DNA of 45,833 nucleotides from a bacterium (GTDB taxonomy: Bacteria > UBA10199 > 2-02-FULL-44-16 > JAAZCA01): the NCBI GenBank assembly GCA_041648665.1, contig JBAZOP010000017.1:1-45833 (forward strand). Direction: 5' to 3'. Shown in pieces: positions 20,776 through 27,125 of this stretch. Below the pieces are notes generated by a model. That model ran no database searches. It worked only from the letters and a program-made list of their open reading frames with translations, and was not told where the DNA came from. Made by a program: the position numbers and the translations under genes. Every line of letters starts with the position of its first letter. Position 1 is the stretch's first letter.

Positions 20776-21139
20776 TGGGGGCAAGACTGAATGCGGGGCA
20801 ACCGTGCGATTCCATTCCAGAAAACCGACGCGAAGTATTCCACGCCGGCAGACGACCGCGCCGGCCCCGGGTGTGACACGACGTGTGACAGCTACGGCAG
20901 AGACGCCGCCGCAGGACAGGCCGCTTTCGCGCCAGGCGGCGCCTGACGACCTCGCCAGGCCCCGGTTTCCGCAGGTGTCGGCGGCCATCGCCGGCATCTA
21001 CTCATCGTATCTCTCCGCGGAGAGAGGAGGTGCCGAAGTGCAAGTCCACTGACATGAACCACTTGCGGCATTTCCGCCTACCATGATCGAGCGGCCGCTC
21101 AGGCCGACTGTGACATTTCTGCGACAGGGAGGAGGCGCG
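20776..21139. other. Non-coding region before integrase, possible attP
   Basis: No convincing gene in 364 bases. It holds TGTGACA three times (20872-20878, 20884-20890, 21109-21115), the first two 12 bp apart like paired arm-type sites, and a perfect 16-bp palindrome TCTCTCCGCGGAGAGA (21010-21025). The integrase RBS follows at 21129-21136. In many temperate phages attP lies beside int, so this is the best attP candidate; the core cannot be named without a host junction. No tRNA 3' end was seen here. Confidence 0.4.
21010..21025. repeat. 16-bp perfect palindrome upstream of integrase
   Basis: TCTCTCCGCGGAGAGA reads identically on both strands and lies 115 bases before the integrase start. Such a site suits a dimeric regulator or a recombinase. 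As an RNA it could form a hairpin of up to eight pairs with no real loop, so DNA binding is more likely. Confidence 0.6.
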
Positions 21140-22264
21140 ATGCGGTACTCGAAACCCTACACGCTACACCGCCGTGGAGAGGTCTGGTACTACCTCCTGC
21201 GAGGCGAGAAGACCAGGCATTCCACCGGCGAGAAGTCGAAACGGAAAGCCATCGACTTCATGGACCGGATCATCGGCGCACCACGCGGCGCCCGGCTTAC
21301 ACTGGCGGAGTTCGCGGACGGCTTCTACCGTGAAGGATCCGACTACCTCACCCGACAGCGCTCGAGGGGGAGGAGCATGGGGAAGCATTCCGCGGCTGAC
21401 AGGCAGACGCACCTCGACCGGTGGATCCTCCCGTCGCTCGGCAAGACACTGCTCTCCGAGCTCACCCCGGTCACCATCGAGCGGTGGATCAGCAGGATCC
21501 AAAGGTCGAACCAGACCAGGAACCACATCCTCCTCTCCCTCCGGATGATCCTGCGCGATGCTCGTCGTTCGGGCCTCCTCTTGCACAACCCCGCTGACGA
21601 CGTTGAGCCCTTCGGTCGAGTGTTCCGCCACCGCGACGCGCTCTCCCTCGAGGAGCTCGCCCTGCTGTTCCCTCCAGAAAGGGAGGAGCTCGTCCGGATC
21701 TGGGGCAGCGGCCGCCAGGCCGTCGCCTACCTGCTCATGGCCACCACCGGCATGCGACTCGGGGAGGTCTGCGGGCTACGGTGGGAGCACATACGTTTCG
21801 ACATCCCCGCCGTGCTGATCGTCCAGGCCGTGAAACGCGATGGCTCCATCGGGCCGCCAAAGAACGGGAAGCCGCGCTCGGCGCTCCTGCCGGAGCGGAC
21901 GGTCGAGCTCCTGACCTGGTGGAGGAGAGCCACGCGCTACCCCGACTTCGTGGTACACGGTCTCCACGGCGGACATGGGAGCACGTCGGCGTTGGCTCAT
22001 GCGTGGGGCGTCGCGGCCGGGCGGGCTGGGATCTCCGTGAGCGGACGCTTCCTGGGCGCACACGCCCTTCGGCACACGTACGAGACGCGCCTGAGAGGAC
22101 TCATCCCCGATGACGCCCTGCGTTACATGCTGGGCCACCAGTCGATCGCGATGACGGAGCGCTACGACCAGGCGACGCCGGAGGAGCGAGTCCTCCGCAT
22201 CATCGGGCAGCGATCGGCACTCGATGGGCTATGGAATGAGAAGGACCGCGAGCGCCCCGAGTAG
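21140..22264 (+). CDS. int: Tyrosine integrase
   Basis: 374 residues from ATG 21140, with AGGAGG just upstream; an ATG at 21083 lacks an RBS. A SAM-like core-binding domain (about 60-150) precedes the catalytic domain with the classic set: R206 in TGMRLGEVCGLRW, H308-x-x-R311 in HALRHT, H333 in LGHQSIAMTERYD and the nucleophile Y342. The N-terminus has an arm-binding-like beta stretch (SKPYTLHRRGEVWYYLLRG). It recombines attP with a host attB and, with the excisionase-like protein at 18040, may reverse it. It converges on the lysis genes, overlapping the last by 36 bases. Confidence 0.95.
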   Translation: MRYSKPYTLHRRGEVWYYLLRGEKTRHSTGEKSKRKAIDFMDRIIGAPRGARLTLAEFADGFYREGSDYLTRQRSRGRSMGKHSAADRQTHLDRWILPSLGKTLLSELTPVTIERWISRIQRSNQTRNHILLSLRMILRDARRSGLLLHNPADDVEPFGRVFRHRDALSLEELALLFPPEREELVRIWGSGRQAVAYLLMATTGMRLGEVCGLRWEHIRFDIPAVLIVQAVKRDGSIGPPKNGKPRSALLPERTVELLTWWRRATRYPDFVVHGLHGGHGSTSALAHAWGVAAGRAGISVSGRFLGAHALRHTYETRLRGLIPDDALRYMLGHQSIAMTERYDQATPEERVLRIIGQRSALDGLWNEKDRERPE

Positions 22265-22777
22265 CACCGCGGCCGGGATCCCGGCCAGCGCGACGACGCG
22301 CCACGTCCGCGCGCTACTCTCCAGCGCCAGGATCCTCGACTCCGCCGAGCGCTTGTAGGCGGAGGAGGCCTTCGACAATGCGTCCAGATCGCTCCTCAGC
22401 GCTGCGAGCGAGCTCCTCGATGCTGCCAGCTCCGACGACAGCGTCTCCAGCGAGTCCGAGAGCTCCGCGGAGTGCTCCTGCCAGAGCTGTAGCCTCGCGT
22501 CGAGCTGCTGCGCTTTCTGCTCGGCTTGCGTCAGCTTCTGCTCGAGCTCGGCGCTCAGCAGACTCTGCTCGCTCGACTGCCGCCCGAGCTCCTGCAAGGT
22601 CAGCTGCAGCTGTCGCGACTCCTCGAGCAAACTCCCGATCAGCGCGGTCTCGCTCGGCGTCAGCGCGGGCAGTGGCCGCGGCAGAAAGAGCGCGAGCAGG
22701 ACGCACGCCCAGCAGAGCCACCGCGCCCGCGCCCAGGAGAGCCCCGGCCAGGAGCGCCAGGAGGATCGGGAGCGCAC
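22229..22777 (-). CDS. Secreted coiled-coil protein with C-terminal anchor (spanin-like)
   Basis: 182 codons from GTG 22777, in another frame inside 22314-22784. It has an N-terminal hydrophobic signal (WLCWACVLLALFLPRPLPA, about 21-39) followed by a long Gln/Leu/Ser coiled coil (about 50-155) and a strong C-terminal membrane helix (VVALAGIPAAVLLGALAVLL). Two hydrophobic ends joined by a coiled coil fit a protein spanning the periplasm, as in spanins; a good lipobox is not seen, so a unimolecular spanin is not proven. The varied residue composition suggests this frame is truly coding. Confidence 0.6.
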   Translation of the reverse strand: MRSRSSWRSWPGLSWARARWLCWACVLLALFLPRPLPALTPSETALIGSLLEESRQLQLTLQELGRQSSEQSLLSAELEQKLTQAEQKAQQLDARLQLWQEHSAELSDSLETLSSELAASRSSLAALRSDLDALSKASSAYKRSAESRILALESSARTWRVVALAGIPAAVLLGALAVLLIP

Positions 22778-22784
22778 GCTTCAT
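22314..22784 (-). CDS. Inner-membrane spanin candidate (Rz-like)
   Basis: 156 residues from ATG 22784, in ATGA overlap with the holin candidate's stop. A single N-terminal membrane helix (ALPILLALLAGALLGAGAVALLG) is followed by a highly Ala/Arg/Glu-rich helix, as in Rz-type i-spanins, which pull the inner membrane toward the outer during lysis. The other frame at 22229-22777 overlaps it for almost its whole length. The Ala/Arg bias could be a by-product of the other frame in GC-rich DNA, so at least one of the two is real and possibly both. Confidence 0.5.
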   Translation of the reverse strand: MKRALPILLALLAGALLGAGAVALLGVRPARALSAAATARADAERDRADREFARGVATAAADLAGARAAVERAESAERRARAEADASRAESAAARREATALAGALRGALGLAGDAVVGAGSIEELARSAEERSGRIVEGLLRLQALGGVEDPGAGE

Positions 22785-23056
22785 CCCAGCTTGTCAGCCA
22801 GGCGGCCGGCGACCTCCGGAAGCTTCTGGACGATCACCACGTATCCGGCCTCGGCGAGCGTTAGGATCATGCCCGCGATGAGCACCCGCAGGAGCCACGT
22901 CTGTCCGATCGCGAGGCCCCAGGCCACGGCGACCAGCGCCAGGAGCGCGCGCCAGACCCACGTCGGCGCGTTCCGGAAGTAGCCCTTGACGTGCTGGATG
23001 GTGCCGACCGTCGCCACGACGGCGAAGCCCACCAGCGCCACGATCGAGATCTCCAT
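22781..23056 (-). CDS. Holin candidate, three membrane spans
   Basis: 91 residues from ATG 23056, behind a strong GGGGAGGGG. Three hydrophobic stretches are seen: about 3-20 (SIVALVGFAVVATVGTI), 33-50 (VWRALLALVAVAWGLAIG) and 55-75 (LLRVLIAGMILTLAEAGYVVIV), then a short charged tail. The size, spans and place before the spanin-like genes match a class I-like phage holin, which would permeabilise the inner membrane. A muramidase gene is not next to it; the M23 peptidase at 25051 may act as the endolysin. Confidence 0.65.
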   Translation of the reverse strand: MEISIVALVGFAVVATVGTIQHVKGYFRNAPTWVWRALLALVAVAWGLAIGQTWLLRVLIAGMILTLAEAGYVVIVQKLPEVAGRLADKLG

Positions 23057-23068
23057 CGTTCCCCTCCC

Positions 23069-24523
23069 CTACCCCGCTATCAGCGCGCACTTCAGCTTCC
23101 ACTGCGCGTATAGCGTCACGTTGGCTGCCGGCATCGTCAGCGTAGCCCCCGGCAGGTAGTCCGTCCCCTCGCCATCCGCTTGTGTGTTCCACCCGACGAA
23201 GTCCCGGTAGGACTCCCGCGCCAGTCCCCCGGTGTTACCGAGGACGGTGACGGACTCGCCCTCGTTGTAAGGGCTCGACCCGTCGCTCGGCACACTCCCA
23301 CTCGTCGCCCCGTTGTCGGCGTACACCACGGCATACGTCTCAGCCTCTCCCTGTAACGGATGCGGGTAGGTGTACGGAGTGTACGGGTAGTAGGCGTTCG
23401 CCCCTTCCGCAGAGAACGTCATGTCGTCATCGCCAGGGTCGCCAGGATATGTCGACTTGCCGCCCGTAGCCGCAGGGGCGTGCATGAAGTAGTCCCGATT
23501 CTCTTGGATGAACACAGCATCCTTTTCGGAATCCTGGAGGTCGATGGCCGTGATCGCCACGCTGTCCAGCGTGTTGTTCCAGAAGAACGAGTTGAAGATC
23601 TGATCCTTTGCCGGCCACGCTTCTCTCAGCGGCGAGAACAAAGCAGTCTGCCAGGACTCCTCATCGGACAGGACAATCTCTCCGGCAGTTGATGTGACCG
23701 ATGTGAACGTGTTGTCGTGCATCAGAATCGATCCACCACGGAAATAGCAAACCCGATATGCTTTGTCGTAGGTGAAGGTGTTCTCGTAGACCTCCACCAG
23801 CGTTTGCCCCCGATAGTCCCATGCGTCCGCCGATTCTGGGTCAACAACGCCGTCGCCCCAGTTGCCATGGACATCGATCGGAGAGAAGAAGTCGCCATAC
23901 GCCGAGGCATCGAATGCGTTGTACCGAATGACCGTTCTGGCCCCTTGCTGGTGGTAGATGCACTCGTTCAACCCCGATATCGCACTCCCATCGTGCGTGA
24001 ACGTGTTGTCCTCAATAAAGAGTGCATGCTCCGTCCCCGTGGCAAACGTTCTCGCCCATGCACGGTTGTCATCACCAATGATCCTGATGGATAGGTTGCA
24101 GTTCAGAAAGGTGTTGTGGTCAACACACCCCTCGACCCACCCCTGAACCAGCAGGTTTTCACCACCATTGAGCAGCCGTGTGAACTTGCAGTTGTCCACC
24201 CTTACCTGAGTCAAGCAGTATGACCCATCGCCGGCGCCCGCGACCGACGCTCCCTTGCCGTCGACAAAACCGATACCCGTCAGTCGGCAAGCCTTGTCCG
24301 AACCAGGAGCGAGCGTAATGAGCCGTCTCGCCGCACCATCCGCCGTCAGCACAGTGCTTGCCGACCCGGCCCCCTGTACCGTAATCCCCTTCGCGACCGT
24401 GAGCGTTCCGGCCCACGTCTCTGCTCCTGCGGGGATCGCCAGTACATCTCCGTCAACACACGCCTCGTATGCCGTCGTTACGTCTGCGAGGGATGCACTG
24501 TCAGCGGTGTGAGTGTCACCCAC
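23069..24523 (-). CDS. Beta-helix tailspike with C-terminal InlB repeat
   Basis: 484 residues from GTG 24523, with GGAG six bases upstream. Residues about 20-390 have the pectate-lyase/NosD-like pattern of short strands (GDVLAIPAGAETW, VQGAGSASTVL, VDNCKFTRLL, VEGCVDHNTF, IEDNTFTHDG) typical of right-handed beta-helix tailspikes that bind or cut surface polysaccharide. Residues 397-476 match the InlB B-repeat found in bacterial surface proteins (VVYADNGATSGSVPSDG, then FVGWNTQADGEGTDY and LYAQWK). Lower GC than the virion genes suggests acquisition by transfer. Catalytic residues cannot be assigned. Confidence 0.8.
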   Translation of the reverse strand: MGDTHTADSASLADVTTAYEACVDGDVLAIPAGAETWAGTLTVAKGITVQGAGSASTVLTADGAARRLITLAPGSDKACRLTGIGFVDGKGASVAGAGDGSYCLTQVRVDNCKFTRLLNGGENLLVQGWVEGCVDHNTFLNCNLSIRIIGDDNRAWARTFATGTEHALFIEDNTFTHDGSAISGLNECIYHQQGARTVIRYNAFDASAYGDFFSPIDVHGNWGDGVVDPESADAWDYRGQTLVEVYENTFTYDKAYRVCYFRGGSILMHDNTFTSVTSTAGEIVLSDEESWQTALFSPLREAWPAKDQIFNSFFWNNTLDSVAITAIDLQDSEKDAVFIQENRDYFMHAPAATGGKSTYPGDPGDDDMTFSAEGANAYYPYTPYTYPHPLQGEAETYAVVYADNGATSGSVPSDGSSPYNEGESVTVLGNTGGLARESYRDFVGWNTQADGEGTDYLPGATLTMPAANVTLYAQWKLKCALIAG

Positions 24524-25047
24524 TATGATCTCCTGCGCCGGATCGTAGCGGCCTTCACCGGAACCGCCCCGCCGGACTCATTGTAGGTCACCCACATCAC
24601 ATATTCCCACGTCCTGTCAGACGCGGCACTGTCACCGAAATCGTCCGGGAGCGTCGTTGACCCGATGTTGTAGTACCCGGAGTCTCCCGCGCCGGTTGCC
24701 ATGTAGTACATCTCCAGATTGGCCGCAGTAACGAACACAATCCAGTACGGAGTGTTCGCCGCCAGCGCTACCTCAAACGTCCCGCTCGCTTCCGCAGGCC
24801 CCCCAGTAGCCTTGACGATGGTGACCGCCGCCGCCAGACGATTCGCCGGGAGGTTGTTGGCCGCGTCGTCCGAGTACAGCGCCATGTATACGTTGGCATC
24901 ACCTGCCCCCAGGTTATTTACATAGCAGTGCAAAGTCACCGAGTTGCCACCAGTCGCGGGCATCGTGTACTTGGCGAAAAGGGCCAAGTTGACGTTAACC
25001 CCGAATCCAGCAGATCCGTCTGTCGTTGTATACCCAAGCGTCGCCAT
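24523..25047 (-). CDS. Beta-rich tail-fibre-associated protein
   Basis: 174 residues. Repeated Thr/Ala/Tyr-rich strands, an ATGGPAEASGTFEVALAANT stretch and GDSGYYNIGSTTLPDDF resemble carbohydrate-binding or choice-of-anchor beta-sandwiches seen in phage adhesins. It lies between the M23 peptidase and the tailspike and shares one base with the tailspike start. Role inferred only. Confidence 0.55.
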   Translation of the reverse strand: MATLGYTTTDGSAGFGVNVNLALFAKYTMPATGGNSVTLHCYVNNLGAGDANVYMALYSDDAANNLPANRLAAAVTIVKATGGPAEASGTFEVALAANTPYWIVFVTAANLEMYYMATGAGDSGYYNIGSTTLPDDFGDSAASDRTWEYVMWVTYNESGGAVPVKAATIRRRRS

Positions 25048-25050
25048 CCC

Positions 25051-25647
25051 CTACCCCCTCAGTCCTGCGACCGGCGCACACAGCACCTCCGGGTCCGGCC
25101 GCTCCCCGTAGGGCGTCAACACCCAGCCCTTGTGGATCTCCCAGTGAACATGGGGCCCGGTCGAATACCCAGCGTTGCCGACTTCTGCGATGACCTCGCC
25201 CTCCGCAACCACCGACGACCACGCCAACGTGTGCCAGATCATCGTCGGCCACCTCGTATCACTTGGCTGCTCCTGGTAGGACCACTCGTGTTCCCACGAC
25301 AGCTTCCGCAGTTGCCGCATGTACGTGTGCGCGAACAGGTGCACCGTACCGCCGTGCTCCTGGAGCAGCGTCACGCCCCCGTAGATGTCGTAGGTGTACT
25401 CGCCCCATGGCAACCGTCGCTTCAAGCCATCCCGCAGATCCCACGCCCATCCCGGCCCGCCGGGAGCCCGCACCACGACAAAGCGCCAGACGTGCCCCGC
25501 GGCCGGGGCGTAGATCGGCTCGCCTACGCCGGCCGCGATGTCCACTGCGCCGTGCACATGGTCGCGCTGCGCCTCCGGCACGGACAACGGGCGCATCTCA
25601 GCCCACCGCGACGTGATCGTGCCTTGGCAGGGCCAGACGTAGCTCAC
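25051..25647 (-). CDS. M23 (LytM-type) peptidoglycan endopeptidase
   Basis: 198 residues, GTG start at 25647. LytM motifs are present: HVHGAVDIA (H32 and D36, zinc ligands), HLFAHTY (H103/H107 region) and GPHVHWEI with the HxH pair H166/H168. No signal peptide or cell-wall-binding domain is seen. It would cleave peptide cross-links in peptidoglycan, either as the holin-dependent endolysin or as a tail-associated entry enzyme. The location next to tail fibre genes and lysis genes leaves both open. An insertion around 85-145 lengthens the usual core. Confidence 0.88.
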   Translation of the reverse strand: MSYVWPCQGTITSRWAEMRPLSVPEAQRDHVHGAVDIAAGVGEPIYAPAAGHVWRFVVVRAPGGPGWAWDLRDGLKRRLPWGEYTYDIYGGVTLLQEHGGTVHLFAHTYMRQLRKLSWEHEWSYQEQPSDTRWPTMIWHTLAWSSVVAEGEVIAEVGNAGYSTGPHVHWEIHKGWVLTPYGERPDPEVLCAPVAGLRG

Positions 25648-25650
25648 ACC

Positions 25651-25875
25651 TCACTCTCCCATGGGGAACCGAGCGGCGATCCCATCGTCGCCGCCTCCCA
25701 TCACCTGGATCTCCACGCTGACTGCGATCGCTGCAGGAGCAGTGATCGTGCCGTTCCACACAGGCGCCGGCGTGACCGCCGACCATCTTGGTGTCCTATC
25801 AGAGGTGAACGCCGGGAACGCGCCCCCAGGGAACGAGCGCAGCGGGAAGGAGTTGATCGGGCCAGGTTGGCTCAT
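25651..25875 (-). CDS. Small structural-region protein
   Basis: 74 residues from ATG 25875, behind AGGAGG. It has a Pro/Gly/Phe-rich N-terminus (PGPINSFPLRSFPGGAFPAF) and short strands (VWNGTITAPAAIAVSVEIQVMG). There is no membrane segment. Its position in the fibre cluster suggests a small virion component. Not recognised. Confidence 0.55.
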   Translation of the reverse strand: MSQPGPINSFPLRSFPGGAFPAFTSDRTPRWSAVTPAPVWNGTITAPAAIAVSVEIQVMGGGDDGIAARFPMGE

Positions 25876-25886
25876 GCGTTGCCCTC

Positions 25887-26543
25887 CTACAAGGAGATGA
25901 CGACTTCCGAGCGATTGCCGCTCGCATCCACCGTCATCACCACGACAGAGTTGACCCCGCCGACCTCCTTGAACGTGAGCGTCGTGGACGCGCCTCCGGA
26001 CGCCAGGCCGACCAGGATCGCGCCCATGATCCTGGTCATCTGCCGCAGGGTGTAGGTGTTCACCACCACCTCATCGAGGACCGCATCTGCCGTCGCCTCG
26101 GCGTCCAGCGGTGTCGCGCTGTCCACGTGCAGCGCGTCACTCCTCATGTAGCCGGAGTCCGTCAGCGTCGTCGGCACCCGCGCCGAGAGCCCGCTCAGGT
26201 TCTCGTCCTCGAGCTCCACCGTCCCGCCGATGACGATCATCCCGGTGATGGTGCCGCCCCAGGCGACGAACTTTCCGGACCCCGCGGCGAACGCCGCATC
26301 CGGCAGGTCGAGCCGACAGACGCCGTCCGCGACGTGGATGAAGCCGCCGTCCGAGTGCGCGGCATCCACGCTCGCCAGGGTGGCCTCGGTGATGGCGGTT
26401 TTCGTTCCGCCCTCGCGCCAGTACCACAGGTCAATCCCCGAGCTCTCGAACGTGACTGCCGTCTCTGGCGTCCCGTCCGTCGAGTCGATGACCACCACAT
26501 CCACAGAGACGTCCGTGGTTCCCTTCTTGATTGGCCCTCTCAT
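25887..26543 (-). CDS. Fibre-region beta-rich protein
   Basis: 218 residues from ATG 26543 (GGGAGGAC just upstream). The N-terminal half resembles phage baseplate/fibre adaptors (DVVVIDSTDGTPETAVTFESSGIDLWYWREGG, then LASVDAAHSDGGFIHVADGVCRLDLPDAAF). A helix (ATADAVLDEVVVNTYTLRQMTRIMGAIL) follows and a short strand pair ends it. This order, strand-rich head then a VLDEVV helix, is known from phage proteins near tail fibres, without an assigned role. Confidence 0.6.
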   Translation of the reverse strand: MRGPIKKGTTDVSVDVVVIDSTDGTPETAVTFESSGIDLWYWREGGTKTAITEATLASVDAAHSDGGFIHVADGVCRLDLPDAAFAAGSGKFVAWGGTITGMIVIGGTVELEDENLSGLSARVPTTLTDSGYMRSDALHVDSATPLDAEATADAVLDEVVVNTYTLRQMTRIMGAILVGLASGGASTTLTFKEVGGVNSVVVMTVDASGNRSEVVISL

Positions 26544-26574
26544 ATGTCCTCCCTCGCGGCTTCTATCCTTGAGC

Positions 26575-26823
26575 TCACAGGCCAGCCGCCTTGAGCAGCC
26601 GGTCGAGCTTCTCGTTCACCGCCTTCATCGCCTCATCCTGGCGGGCCTGCCACTTTTGGTAGTCCTCGCAGATCGCCTCAGTGTGCGCGATGCGCCGCTC
26701 GTGATCGGTGAGCCGTTGCTGCGGCCCCACTGACGCTGACAAGCCGAAGGCACCTCCGATGACGCCGATCACCAGGCCGGCGACCCCGAGTGCCTTCACC
26801 ACGTTGCCGTTACCGTTCGCCAC
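26575..26823 (-). CDS. Small membrane protein with coiled-coil tail
   Basis: 82 residues from GTG 26823, with GGAGG six bases upstream. The N-terminal stretch VVKALGVAGLVIGVIGGAFGLSASV (8-32) is a membrane helix with many Gly. The rest is a charged helix (QRLTDHERRIAHTEAICEDYQKWQARQDEAMKAVNEKLDRLL). The orientation is opposite to the XhlA haemolysin-like family (helix then membrane). It could assist lysis or anchor a virion enzyme. It overlaps the previous gene by 14 bases. Confidence 0.6.
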   Translation of the reverse strand: MANGNGNVVKALGVAGLVIGVIGGAFGLSASVGPQQRLTDHERRIAHTEAICEDYQKWQARQDEAMKAVNEKLDRLLKAAGL

Positions 26824-27118
26824 TGGATGCCTCCGTTCTCGCCAACGCCTTCGCGAGCTCCTCGCGTAGATCAGCGCCGTCCGCCACTGCAAGCAGGATG
26901 TCGGGGAGGGCGGTCGCCAGGGTGGCGCGGCGGGCATGCCGCGTCTTTTCCGCCACATCGACGGCGGGGCTCGCGATCTCGGCTCGTCCGGCTACCACAC
27001 GCACTGTCTCGCCCGGCGATAGATCGCGCTCGAGCTCGTACCAGTCTGGACCCGGCGGCTCCCGCGCCCAGCGCTTCTCAGTCTCGTGCTCGCCCCGTTG
27101 TATCCACCAGAGTTTCAT
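26810..27118 (-). CDS. Hypothetical fibre-cluster protein
   Basis: 102 residues from ATG 27118, seven bases after the fibre gene's stop. The N-terminus has MKLWWIQRGEHETEKRW; then come a short beta hairpin (GETVRVVAGRAEI) and a C-terminal helix (ARRATLATALPDILLAVADGADLREELAKAL). Possibly a chaperone-like or tail protein of the fibre cluster. Function unknown. Confidence 0.5.
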   Translation of the reverse strand: MKLWWIQRGEHETEKRWAREPPGPDWYELERDLSPGETVRVVAGRAEIASPAVDVAEKTRHARRATLATALPDILLAVADGADLREELAKALARTEASSGER

Positions 27119-27125
27119 CACGCCC

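Noticed and set aside
21031..21087. Leader peptide before integrase (GTG, 18 codons)
   Set aside because: The GGAGG touches the GTG, leaving no spacing, and no regulatory structure is evident.
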